A stretch of 64,000 nt of DNA from Parabacteroides sp. PF5-6 (GTDB lineage Bacteria; Bacteroidota; Bacteroidia; Bacteroidales; Tannerellaceae). The DNA is taken from positions 62,001 through 126,000 of the forward strand of contig NZ_JAQFIN010000003.1 of NCBI RefSeq assembly GCF_029504695.1. The letters are read 5' to 3'. The position numbers were made by a program, and so were the translations under genes. Shown here in pieces: positions 53,073 through 61,558 of this stretch; the first letter of the stretch is position 1; every line of letters starts with the position of its first letter. The notes beneath the pieces were generated by a model. It was given only the letters and a program-made list of their open reading frames with translations, was not told the origin of the DNA and searched no databases.

Positions 53073-54863
53073 TTAGATGACATAAATGGCGTTGAACTTA
53101 CATTTCTCCAGACAAGAGCCACAACGGATACACTCGGCCGAGTTGATCACGTGTGGTACTTTGCGTTCGCCGATAATGGCATGTACCGGACAGATCCGGG
53201 CACAGACCGTACAGCCTTTACAGTTCTCGGGGTTGATATAGAACTGCGTCAGCTTCGTACACTGATGCGACGGACAGCTCTTGTTCACATGCGCAATGTA
53301 TTCATCCCAGAAGTGTTCCATGGTCGAGAGGACCGGATTGGGCGATGTCTGTCCCAGTCCGCAAAGCGCGGTATCTTTGATCACCGCTCCCAGGTCTTTC
53401 AGCATCTGCAGGTCTTCCATCTCTCCTTTGCCTTCAGTCAGACGGGTTAAGATCTCCAGCATACGCTTGTTACCCACGCGGCAAGGCGTACATTTACCGC
53501 ACGACTCTTCGACGGTAAACTCCAGGTAGAACTTAGCTACAGCCACCATACAATCATCTTCGTCCATCACGATCATGCCGCCGGAGCCCATCATCGAACC
53601 GGCTGCCAATAGGTTATCGTAGTCGATAGGCAGGTCGAGGTGTTTCTCCGTCAAGCAGCCACCCGAAGGGCCACCGGTCTGTACGGCTTTGAACTTCTTA
53701 CCGTCTTTTATTCCTCCACCGATGCCGAAGATCACTTCGCGCAGGGTGGTTCCCATCGGTACTTCGATCAGTCCGACATTGTTCACCTTTCCGGCCAGGG
53801 CGAATACTTTCGTGCCTTTGCTTTTCGGTGTGCCGATACTGCCGAACCACTCGGCGCCTTTCAAGAGGATCACGGGCACATTGGCGTAGGTTTCTACATT
53901 ATTTACGTTCGTCGGATAGCCTTTATAGCCTTCCTCGCTGGGGAACGGCGGTTTGAGTGTTGCTTCACCCCGATGGCCTTCCATACTGTGGATCAACGCC
54001 GTTTCTTCGCCGCATACGAAAGCGCCGGCGCCGTAGCGGATCTCGATATGGAACGAAAAGTCGGTGCCGAAGATATTCTCGCCCAACAGCCCGTATTCGG
54101 TTGCCTGCTGAATAGCGATCTTCAATCGTTCGACAGCCAATGGATACTCAGCACGGATATAGATCAATCCTTTGTCGGCTCCGGTGCAATAACCGTTGAT
54201 TGCCATTGCTTCAAGGATAGAGTGCGGGTCGCCTTCCAGGATAGAACGGTCCATAAAGGCACCCGGGTCGCCTTCGTCGGCGTTACAAACGACATATTTC
54301 TGGTCGGACACGACTTTGCGGGTGATGTCCCACTTCAATCCGGTGGGGAATCCGCCCCCTCCCCGGCCCCGCAGGCCGCTATCGATGATTTCTTTGATCA
54401 CCGTCTCCGGTGTCATCTCGGTCAATGCTTTGCCTAAGGCAACGTAGCCGTCGCGCGCGATGTATTCATCGATATTCTCGGGATTGATAAAACCGCAGTT
54501 ACGCAAAGCGATGCGGTATTGTTTCTTGTAGAACCCCATGTGCTTGGAGTCGGCGATATGTTGCTTCGTTTCAGGATTGACGTAGAGCAGGCGTTCTACC
54601 TTACGTCCTTTGATCAGATGCTCGCGAACGATCTCATCGGCATCGGAAGGGGTTACGTGTACATAGAATGTATTGTCGGGCACCATCTTAACGATCGGCC
54701 CTTTCTCGCAAAAACCGAAGCAGCCCGTACGTACGACCTGTACCTGCTTCTGCAATCCATATTGCAATACGGCTGATTTAAGGGAACTAATAATCTGTTC
54801 ACTTTGGGAGGCACGGCAGCCCGTGCCGGCGCACACCAGAATATAATCCGTAAATGTTGTCAT
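53073..54863 (-). CDS. hydrogenase NuoF-like subunit (HydB): NADH/FMN and iron-sulfur protein
   Basis: 596 residues. An N-terminal thioredoxin-like [2Fe-2S] domain with GTGCRASQSEQ and TGCFGFCEKGP, then the flavin/NAD domain with GLRGRGGGGFPTGLKW and EYPLAVERL, the [4Fe-4S] motif ESCGKCTPCRVG, and a C-terminal two-cluster ferredoxin (CKGCTVCARICPVHAI, CIRCGSCLEKCKFNAI). This is the arrangement of HydB/HndC in NAD-dependent and bifurcating [FeFe] hydrogenases: it passes electrons between NADH, FMN and the catalytic subunit. It lies 12 bp upstream of the catalytic gene and 21 bp after the small ferredoxin-like gene. Confidence 0.94.
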   Translation of the reverse strand: MTTFTDYILVCAGTGCRASQSEQIISSLKSAVLQYGLQKQVQVVRTGCFGFCEKGPIVKMVPDNTFYVHVTPSDADEIVREHLIKGRKVERLLYVNPETKQHIADSKHMGFYKKQYRIALRNCGFINPENIDEYIARDGYVALGKALTEMTPETVIKEIIDSGLRGRGGGGFPTGLKWDITRKVVSDQKYVVCNADEGDPGAFMDRSILEGDPHSILEAMAINGYCTGADKGLIYIRAEYPLAVERLKIAIQQATEYGLLGENIFGTDFSFHIEIRYGAGAFVCGEETALIHSMEGHRGEATLKPPFPSEEGYKGYPTNVNNVETYANVPVILLKGAEWFGSIGTPKSKGTKVFALAGKVNNVGLIEVPMGTTLREVIFGIGGGIKDGKKFKAVQTGGPSGGCLTEKHLDLPIDYDNLLAAGSMMGSGGMIVMDEDDCMVAVAKFYLEFTVEESCGKCTPCRVGNKRMLEILTRLTEGKGEMEDLQMLKDLGAVIKDTALCGLGQTSPNPVLSTMEHFWDEYIAHVNKSCPSHQCTKLTQFYINPENCKGCTVCARICPVHAIIGERKVPHVINSAECIRCGSCLEKCKFNAIYVI

Positions 54864-54884
54864 CTTATTTGTGTTTAAGTCTTC

Positions 54885-55283
54885 TTATTCAGGCTTTACA
54901 GCATCATAGGTAATAGGCATGATCCCATCCACCAGTATGCCTTTGTGGATGTATTCATTAATCAGTTCATCGGCTTTTTCTTTGGTTAGATAGCCAAAAA
55001 CTAAGGGTTCTTTTCCCGGCAGCGTGATCTCCACCGTCGGCTCGGCATAGCAATAGCCCATGCATCCGGTCTGAGTAACCAGGGCATCGATCTTCCGCCG
55101 GTTTAATGTTTCAATAAAATAGTTCATGATTTCTTTTGCTCCGGAGGCAATACCACAAGTAGCCATAGACACCTTTATCTGAGGCATCAGTTCCGGATTG
55201 TTACTCTTCTCTCGCAAGTCCGTATCGGCGCGGAAGGCTTCCCGCATCTTGCGAAGATCGTCGAGGGTCTTCACTTTATTCAT
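54885..55283 (-). CDS. thioredoxin-like [2Fe-2S] ferredoxin, first gene of the hydrogenase operon
   Basis: 132 residues from the ATG at 55283. The thioredoxin-like [2Fe-2S] fold has the four-cysteine pattern MATCGIASGAKE and TQTGCMGYCYAEPTV. It is an electron carrier that works with the NuoF-like subunit. A longer frame adds 53 residues of hydrophobic, unrelated sequence that runs through the promoter and into the 22-bp array, so I reject that start. It opens the operon small ferredoxin - HydB - HydA/NuoE. The exact -7 box is 48 bp upstream. Confidence 0.9.
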   Translation of the reverse strand: MNKVKTLDDLRKMREAFRADTDLREKSNNPELMPQIKVSMATCGIASGAKEIMNYFIETLNRRKIDALVTQTGCMGYCYAEPTVEITLPGKEPLVFGYLTKEKADELINEYIHKGILVDGIMPITYDAVKPE

Positions 55284-55331
55284 TTTAGTAAGTCGTTTAA
55301 GGTTATAAAATCTATCTATAATCGCGTAGTG

Positions 55332-55339
55332 CAAACATA
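55332..55339 (-). promoter_or_regulatory. -7 box (TATGTTTG) of the hydrogenase operon
   Basis: Exact TAnnTTTG box on the minus strand; the -33 region is weak (ACTG). Array F lies about 105 bp further upstream. Confidence 0.65.
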
Positions 55340-55443
55340 CGCATTCTTTTTCTTTTAACAGTAATCTCCAATCGAAAAAATGCAGGCCAAAAAAGGAAGA
55401 GATCAGCAGGGAAAAATCAGAAGAGTGGCTTAAAAAAAACACC

Positions 55444-55565
55444 AGAGGTACGTCTAAAATTTGTTAGAGGTACGTCTAAAATAATTTAGAGGTACGTCAA
55501 AAATAATTTAGAGGTACGTCAAAACAAAATTAGAGGTACCTCTAAATAATTTTAGACGTACCTCT
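55444..55565. repeat. 22-bp-period palindromic array, word GAGGTACGTC (array F)
   Basis: Six decamers at 55445, 55467, 55489, 55511, 55533 and 55555, exactly 22 bp apart: four GAGGTACGTC, one perfect palindrome GAGGTACCTC, and finally GACGTACCTC, the reverse complement of the first. The ends are perfect 18-bp inverted repeats, AGAGGTACGTCTAAAATT (55444-55461) and AATTTTAGACGTACCTCT (55548-55565). The spacers are almost pure A/T. It lies between the serine acetyltransferase gene and the hydrogenase promoter; same word as array A. Confidence 0.9.
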
Positions 55566-55636
55566 AACGCAAAAAAGGGCTCGATCTTTGCAGAAAAAGA
55601 CCGTAGAGGAGAAAAAAGAAGGATATGATGGGGAAA

Positions 55637-56521
55637 TTAATCCGTACCGTAGCGGCTTTGTAGGACTTTGGAATGGGGCGGTACGTCGTGGGTGAGCCAG
55701 ATGTTACCACCAACGACGGAGCCTTCGCCAATCGTGATCCGTCCCAGGACGGAGGCGTTGGAATAGATCGTCACATGATCTTCAATGATCGGATGGCGGG
55801 GGGTGTTCAAGGGTAAGCCTTCTTCATTCAAAGTAAAACTCTTTGCACCTAAAGTAACTCCCTGGTAGAGGCGGACATGGTTGCCGATAACCGTCGTCTC
55901 ACCGATCACCACACCCGTACCGTGGTCGATACTGAAATACTCGCCGATCTGTGCTCCGGGATGAATATCGATCCCGGTCTGGGAATGGGCCATCTCGGTG
56001 ATGATACGGGGAATAACGGGAACGCCGAGTTTCAACAAGGCATGGGCGATCCGCTGATGGAAGATAGCCAAAAGGCCGGGATAGGAAAAGATCACTTCAC
56101 TGACGCTCGTTGCCGCCGGATCGCCATCCAGTATCGCTTTGACATCGGTCGACAATAGCTGTTTGATCCGCGCGATCTGATCGATAAAAGCAAGCGTGAT
56201 CTCCGAAGCTCTCTCTTTGGAGTCACAACATTCCTCGGCTTCAAAGCAAAGACCGTAATAGATTTGTTTCTGCAAAAGATCATAGATTTTTTCCAGGTAG
56301 ACACCCATATAATACGAAATGGTATCCGGCCGGGCTTCCTGCTCCGCCCCAAAGAAACCGGGGAAGATGACCAGGCGCAACAGATGCATGACTTCCCGCA
56401 GCGCATTGACATCCGGCGACACCTTCCGGTGTAAAGGAATAGAATGAAAGTCCGGATTGTCCACAGCCGACAAAGTCCGGACATGCTGTTGAATCTGCTC
56501 AAGTATCTTTGTTCGGTCCAT
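55637..56521 (-). CDS. cysE: serine O-acetyltransferase
   Basis: Acetylates serine with acetyl-CoA in the first step of cysteine synthesis. 294 residues: an N-terminal helical domain (about 1-180) and a C-terminal left-handed beta-helix of hexapeptide repeats (HPGAQIGEYFSIDHGTGVVI, then ETTVIGNHVRLYQGVTLGAK). The catalytic histidine/aspartate pair lies in SIDHGTGVVIGE and the acetyl-CoA loop in GGNIWLTHDVPP. Longer at the N terminus than E. coli CysE, like the EpsC-type enzymes. It starts 5 bp after the Fn3/Kelch lipoprotein gene, so the two are probably co-transcribed. Confidence 0.92.
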   Translation of the reverse strand: MDRTKILEQIQQHVRTLSAVDNPDFHSIPLHRKVSPDVNALREVMHLLRLVIFPGFFGAEQEARPDTISYYMGVYLEKIYDLLQKQIYYGLCFEAEECCDSKERASEITLAFIDQIARIKQLLSTDVKAILDGDPAATSVSEVIFSYPGLLAIFHQRIAHALLKLGVPVIPRIITEMAHSQTGIDIHPGAQIGEYFSIDHGTGVVIGETTVIGNHVRLYQGVTLGAKSFTLNEEGLPLNTPRHPIIEDHVTIYSNASVLGRITIGEGSVVGGNIWLTHDVPPHSKVLQSRYGTD

Positions 56522-56526
56522 GCGTT

Positions 56527-58707
56527 TTAGTTATCCCATCCCGGGTCGTAAGAGATCAGTTGGTTGCCTCCGATATATACTTTGGGATTCCGGTTAAAGC
56601 CGAACATACAATGCATCTTCCGATAGTCCACCGGGATCCGGACAGTGATCGTACTCCAACTATCATTGGCCGGATTATACTTATGCAGGTATCCCTGCTC
56701 ATCGGCCACATAGATGATTCCGTCGATAACCGTTCCGCCGGCGGCTTTGTTGCCTCCCGGCATAGGAGACAATTCAGTCCATTGCTGTTCGGAGTCCCGG
56801 TAAACGAAAAAGCGGTTGCTGTGACTCGTCGGATCGCCTACCGCAGTCAATCCCAGACCGGCGTATAAGTTCCTATCGTTTTTCTCAAGCACAAAAGACA
56901 ATACATCATACTGTGCTTCCGGCATATCCGGATTTCTCCGCCAGTTCGCCGGGAACACCTGGAAGTCCCAAACTTCATTGCTCACCTCTTCCGTCTCTCC
57001 GTTCCTGACGATGCCACCGACGACATACATGGAGTTATTATAAAAAGAAGCTGCCGTATTGTAACGGGGAGAAGGCGGATCATTATTGGGAACAATCTCC
57101 TGCCATTCCGTAAAGATGTGCGCATAAGTTTTGTTAGTCAACTGCTGATTGTCATCAATTCCTCCGAAGGTAACCACTACCGTTCCATTGTAGACAGAGG
57201 CGTGTCCTTTCAAACCGATATGTAAAGAAACGGGGGAACTCATGTTCTTCCATGAATTGTCTGCCGGATCAAACTCCCAGCATTCGCGCGACAACGAAGC
57301 TCCTCGGTTTCCTCCGATCAGGTATCCTTTACCTTTCTCCTGCACGCTTAGGTAGGTGGATGTGCCGTCCATCACATAGGCGGCGGGGAATGTGGTTTCC
57401 ACCCCGTAAATCGGCGGTGTAAGCGTCATTTGCTCTTCTCCATACGAGGTTTCTCCCCGACTGTTCGTGGCATAAGCCCGCACATAATAAGTCGTTCCGC
57501 CCCGTCGGTTCACTACCCGGAAGCTTATATCTTCAAAGCCCGACTCCATTACGGTCGCGTTGGCAAGCGAGGGGTTGGGAGTCGTAGCATAAACAATACC
57601 CGAATTGGTTAATGTCGCATTGTACCCCGCATCGATCACTCGCCCGCCCATATCCAACGTACCACTCCGCGGTATGCTGATCGCATTGGTGACTACTGTC
57701 GGGGCATTGCTTCTCAACGTGAATGCCAGTGTATCACTGCCTACCGTACCGTACATATTCGTAGCAAATGCGGTAATATAATACTGTTTCTGCGGTTCTA
57801 AGTCCGTGATTTGTTCAGCGAATAGTCCGCCTCCTTCGCCTGAAAAAACAATAGAATCCGAAGTGGCCAATCCTTCTTTCGTCTGGCTGTAGACAAAACC
57901 TCGCGAGGTAACCGGCGCATCTCCTTCATCCGTCACGTTCGCACTGAAAGTAACATACGTTTCTTCCCGTTCCTGCATCAAAAGCTCCGTGATCAACGGC
58001 TTCCCGTCTGTTGTCGTGATCTTGACATCTCCACCTTCCGCCGTGCCGAAGTTGTTTTTCACATACGCCCGGACGTAATAGTCCGTATTGGGTTCCAGCC
58101 CGGTTATTTCCGTTTCAAACGTATTACCGTCTTCGCTTCTTGCCGCAACCGGATCGCTATACGTCTGGCTGGTTGTTTTCCGGTACTTAACGCCTTTCTC
58201 CAAGATCGGTCCTTCGCCATGATCGGTGATCTCCCCTTTCACAACCGCTCTATTGCCTCTGACAACCGGATCGCTCAATGTCCTCACCCTGACGATACCG
58301 GCGATGGTCGAAAACGCTTCCGCTGTAGTCTGACTCTCGCCAACCGCATTCTTTGCATACGCCAGTACCCTATAGTTCGTGGCGTCCTGCAGGTTATCAA
58401 TGGTCAGAAAGAAAACACCGTCCGTTCCGTCGGTAACAGCCGAAGAAGAAGATTGAAGGGCTTCCCCTTCTTTATACCAAATGAAACCTTTCTCCGTAAT
58501 TTTTGTGCCGTTGGCGCTTTCGATCTTGCCGTAGACCGTTGCTTTGGTTGCCGTGATATGGTGGCTGTTTAAGCTATCGCCCAGAAAGGCCAAGGTAGGT
58601 TTGGATGCACCGATCAGGTTGTCGGGCATCTTCGGATCTTCGGCACAACCTATAAGAAGTGTGACGAAGCATATAATCAGGCAAACGATATTTCGAATCA
58701 ATTTCAT
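56527..58707 (-). CDS. lipoprotein with Fn3-like repeats and a Kelch-type propeller
   Basis: 726 residues starting with a lipoprotein signal (MKLIRNIVCLIICFVTLLIGC, lipid Cys at 21; shown in part). Residues 35-420 hold about four fibronectin-III-like repeats, each ending in a line such as LEPNTDYYVRAYVKNNFGTA or LEPQKQYYITAFATNMYGT. Residues 440-726 form a Kelch-like beta-propeller (YLIGGNRGASLSRECWEFDP, MYVVGGIVRNGETEEVSNE). It is likely a surface or periplasmic binding protein. Its stop is 5 bp from the serine acetyltransferase start, and the probable outer-membrane gene lies 13 bp upstream. Confidence 0.8.
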   Translation of the reverse strand: MKLIRNIVCLIICFVTLLIGCAEDPKMPDNLIGASKPTLAFLGDSLNSHHITATKATVYGKIESANGTKITEKGFIWYKEGEALQSSSSAVTDGTDGVFFLTIDNLQDATNYRVLAYAKNAVGESQTTAEAFSTIAGIVRVRTLSDPVVRGNRAVVKGEITDHGEGPILEKGVKYRKTTSQTYSDPVAARSEDGNTFETEITGLEPNTDYYVRAYVKNNFGTAEGGDVKITTTDGKPLITELLMQEREETYVTFSANVTDEGDAPVTSRGFVYSQTKEGLATSDSIVFSGEGGGLFAEQITDLEPQKQYYITAFATNMYGTVGSDTLAFTLRSNAPTVVTNAISIPRSGTLDMGGRVIDAGYNATLTNSGIVYATTPNPSLANATVMESGFEDISFRVVNRRGGTTYYVRAYATNSRGETSYGEEQMTLTPPIYGVETTFPAAYVMDGTSTYLSVQEKGKGYLIGGNRGASLSRECWEFDPADNSWKNMSSPVSLHIGLKGHASVYNGTVVVTFGGIDDNQQLTNKTYAHIFTEWQEIVPNNDPPSPRYNTAASFYNNSMYVVGGIVRNGETEEVSNEVWDFQVFPANWRRNPDMPEAQYDVLSFVLEKNDRNLYAGLGLTAVGDPTSHSNRFFVYRDSEQQWTELSPMPGGNKAAGGTVIDGIIYVADEQGYLHKYNPANDSWSTITVRIPVDYRKMHCMFGFNRNPKVYIGGNQLISYDPGWDN

Positions 58708-58720
58708 CTTTGTTCTTTAA

Positions 58721-59692
58721 TTAGAAAAACACACCTATGCCGGCATTTATATCTATATAGTCAAAGTTCATGGTATGACAACCGACGCTAAAGAACAGGT
58801 TCTTATAGCTAACCATCGCATCGGCTTCCACCATCGCTCCTTTGTACGAGTAAGTCCGGTTCTTGCACCAGATCTCTTCTTCTTCCGTCATCAACTGATT
58901 ATCGCGCACCAGAAAGGGAGTCAACAGCGTGCGTTCGCCATAACCGGCTCCGACCGACAGGTGCAGCCAGGAGGTGGTTCTAAAGATAAAGCCGGCGGTC
59001 CCGGCAATGCTGTTCTTTCTGTTGTTCTTCGCCTGGTTGACGTAATAGGTCTTCCCCTGCTCGGTGTCCAATACATGGGAGATCTCCGTCCCTTCCGCGT
59101 TGCGGATCAGTTCGCATTCCTTATCGGCATTCATAAACGAGAAGTTCGAACGGACGCGGGCATACCATCCCATCTTGTTCTGGATCCCTCCGATGGTGAT
59201 ACCGAAAGGCATCTCTGTCGAGAAAGCATAACCGGCAAAGAAACGCATGGGGTCGCGCCGACTGACTTGTCTGTTTTCCAAGCCGTAGACCGGATCGGTC
59301 CGGGGCGTCTCCAGGTTCTTCTTTCGTTCTTCCCACGATAAGGCTTGCATCTCATTCTTTTCCGTGCCGATCCCTTCGCGGTAGAACAAGGCCAGTTGGC
59401 TGATTGCCGTCAGATCGTCAGTCTCGGCCAAAGTACTCAGGCAGGTATAACAACGTCCCATGATATTCCGCATCGAAGAGCGCATGGATGTATTCTCCAG
59501 CCAGATGGTGGTGAGTTGCCGGATACTATACATATCGCAATACTCGACACCTTCTCCATACCAGAACCGGGCATCGTAATAATCTTTTTTTGTCATGGCT
59601 TCATCCCCTTTTCTGTTGTACTCGGCGTATTGCTGCGCCTTCAGACAGAGAGGAAAAAGTATGATAAAGAAAAAGACAATGTATCTTTTCAT
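58721..59692 (-). CDS. secreted Sel1/TPR-like protein with C-terminal beta-barrel-like region
   Basis: 323 residues with a signal peptide (about 1-19, ending LKAQ). The N-terminal 130 residues are helical and look like TPR or Sel1 repeats (GDEAMTKKDYYDARFWYGEG, ISQLALFYREGIGTEKNEMQ). From about residue 145 the sequence alternates hydrophobic and polar residues with aromatic girdles and ends in aromatic GIGVFF, like an outer-membrane beta-barrel. It lies between the kinase gene (6 bp upstream) and the Fn3/Kelch gene, so it is probably an output or client of the kinase (inference). Confidence 0.65.
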   Translation of the reverse strand: MKRYIVFFFIILFPLCLKAQQYAEYNRKGDEAMTKKDYYDARFWYGEGVEYCDMYSIRQLTTIWLENTSMRSSMRNIMGRCYTCLSTLAETDDLTAISQLALFYREGIGTEKNEMQALSWEERKKNLETPRTDPVYGLENRQVSRRDPMRFFAGYAFSTEMPFGITIGGIQNKMGWYARVRSNFSFMNADKECELIRNAEGTEISHVLDTEQGKTYYVNQAKNNRKNSIAGTAGFIFRTTSWLHLSVGAGYGERTLLTPFLVRDNQLMTEEEEIWCKNRTYSYKGAMVEADAMVSYKNLFFSVGCHTMNFDYIDINAGIGVFF

Positions 59693-59698
59693 AATGTT

Positions 59699-61516
59699 CT
59701 AATTAAAACTGGCCACACTTTCTTTAACCAATTTACCTTCTGAATTATAAATATCAAAGAGATCATCTTCACGGACAAATGCCAGTCCTTCCTCCGCCCT
59801 TTCCGCCGACAGGTACTTGCAGGGAATCACTTCGAGGGCTTCCGCGTTGATCGCGCCAAAGCGTAAGCTCGACTTTTGCCTCACCACAATCAGGCTACCC
59901 AAGGGCATTCGTTCTTCGTATAATGCTTTCCTTTCGGCTATTTCTTTCTCTTTCGCTTTACTGGCCGCTTCGTTGATCACCATGCCCAATAAATGATCGG
60001 CCGGTGAAAGTTCTCTCGCTTTCAGGAAATCGGCTTCCGCCGCTTTGAATTCTTCGCGTTGCATCTTTTCTCTTCCAGATGCAATCAGGGAGTCTAATGT
60101 TGCATTCAGATCCGGTTCCGGTTCTTCCGTACGCGAAACGACCGGTTCATTTACGGGGACCGTAGTGTTCGGCTGCGGCGTGTTGACCGGTTCCCGGTTT
60201 TCGGTTTGTTCGTTCGGCTGGGTTTCTGTTTCGCCGGGTTCTTCGGTCGGTTGAGCGGTTTGTCGCTCATCGGAAGTATCCAGTTCAGGGATTGTTTGGG
60301 AAGGATTCAATTCCGGCAGCTCTGTCTTCGTTTCTTCCTGTGCGACTGTTTTTCCTTTGTTACTGAAGAAGACCAGCGCAAAAGCAGAAAGTGTCAATAC
60401 CAGAAGTACCGACAGCAACAACGCATATACTTTTCCATATTTTCTTTCGACCGGAAGGGGTTCTTCCACCGGATCGTTCAACAGCGTTTGTTCGCTTTCG
60501 TCTTCGATAGGCAATTTACTATTCCCCAGTGGATAGATCAAGGTTGTATCGCCTGCCGCCGAAGAGAAAAAGCGTGAGTATTCATCCGGCTTATCATCGG
60601 GCAGAGCCTTTTCTTCCGGTGGCGGATCGAGCTCATCCATCATCTCCTTAACGGTCTGATAACGATCGGTCGGCACCACTTCCATCGCTTTGATGATCAC
60701 CTTTTCAGTCTTAGCGGAGATCTCCGGATTCAGGTCTGTAGGCAGGGCCAACGGGCGGGTGGCCCGAAGGATCGATTCGGTCGGGATCTTTCCGGTAAGC
60801 AGATTATACATCGTTGCTCCCAGCGAATACACATCGGGATAGGGCGAGAAGCTTTGTGTGCCTTCGTTATCGTATTGTTCGATCGAAGCAAAGCCTTTGG
60901 AGAGGGTCAGCATCGTTGTGCTGGTCTCCTGGTGGGGCGTATCGTAGCGTTTACTTACGCCGAAGTCGATCAGGCGGGCATTGTCCCGGCGGTCGATCAG
61001 GATATTACTGGGTTTGATATCCAGATGAAGGATATTGTTGTCGTGCACAAACTGCAGGGCCTCCCCGATCTGGTGTACATATTTCAAGACTTTGGCTTCC
61101 GGCAATACCCCTTCGCGCTCCATCATCTCTTTCAGGGAAAGACCGGAGATATACTCCATCGCAATGTAGGCAGTATTGTTTTCTTCAAACACTTCCAATA
61201 CATTGACGATATTGGGATGATGCACATCGGAAAGGATCCGGGCTTCGTGGATCAATTTCTCTTTGAACTTATCGAATATGTTTTTACCGGTTTCCGAATG
61301 TACTTTTACAGCCAACGAACCCTCTTCCCGATAACAATAATCCTTAAAGAAATATTCTTTAATTGCTATCGGAACCTCCGTCTTCACAGTGCCCAAGGAG
61401 CCTTTTACCTCGGTAAACCACACCCCTTTGTAGGTGATACCAAAGCCCCCTTGACCAACGACATGTGTAAGACGATATTTACCCTTTTGAAGAAGATGTC
61501 CGTTCGGTAAATTCAT
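59699..61516 (-). CDS. eukaryotic-type Ser/Thr protein kinase, membrane-bound
   Basis: 605 residues. The kinase domain covers about 12-275: glycine loop VGQGGFGITYKG, catalytic lysine PIAIKEYF, catalytic loop LHLDIKPSNIL (HLD, so a non-RD kinase) and DFG motif LIDFGVSKR. An acidic/proline-rich juxtamembrane region leads to a single helix (about 350-372, LLLSVLLVLTLSAFALVFF). The extracytoplasmic part has a T/E/P-rich stretch and a C-terminal domain with a helical repeat (about 470-525) and a WG-like tail. It probably senses the envelope and signals inside, with the PP2C and FHA proteins encoded next to it as phosphatase and phospho-readers. Confidence 0.93.
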   Translation of the reverse strand: MNLPNGHLLQKGKYRLTHVVGQGGFGITYKGVWFTEVKGSLGTVKTEVPIAIKEYFFKDYCYREEGSLAVKVHSETGKNIFDKFKEKLIHEARILSDVHHPNIVNVLEVFEENNTAYIAMEYISGLSLKEMMEREGVLPEAKVLKYVHQIGEALQFVHDNNILHLDIKPSNILIDRRDNARLIDFGVSKRYDTPHQETSTTMLTLSKGFASIEQYDNEGTQSFSPYPDVYSLGATMYNLLTGKIPTESILRATRPLALPTDLNPEISAKTEKVIIKAMEVVPTDRYQTVKEMMDELDPPPEEKALPDDKPDEYSRFFSSAAGDTTLIYPLGNSKLPIEDESEQTLLNDPVEEPLPVERKYGKVYALLLSVLLVLTLSAFALVFFSNKGKTVAQEETKTELPELNPSQTIPELDTSDERQTAQPTEEPGETETQPNEQTENREPVNTPQPNTTVPVNEPVVSRTEEPEPDLNATLDSLIASGREKMQREEFKAAEADFLKARELSPADHLLGMVINEAASKAKEKEIAERKALYEERMPLGSLIVVRQKSSLRFGAINAEALEVIPCKYLSAERAEEGLAFVREDDLFDIYNSEGKLVKESVASFN

Positions 61517-61544
61517 AAGTTCAAACGTAATTTCATTGATTGGT

Positions 61545-61552
61545 CAAAATTA
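61545..61552 (-). promoter_or_regulatory. -7-like box upstream of the kinase gene
   Basis: TAATTTTG on the minus strand, an exact TAnnTTTG match, 28 bp before the kinase start. TACGTTTG at 61522-61529 also matches but is too near the start codon. The kinase may be read both from here and from the operon promoter. Confidence 0.45.
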
Positions 61553-61558
61553 CATTAA

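Noticed and set aside
55284-55442. Longer N terminus for the small [2Fe-2S] protein
   Set aside because: It runs through the exact -7 box and the added sequence is hydrophobic and unlike the family.
14054-55565. The 22-bp arrays as CRISPR arrays
   Set aside because: Units plus spacers total only 22 bp, spacers are 6-12 bp and similar to each other, the units are palindromic decamers to 16-mers, and there are no cas genes.
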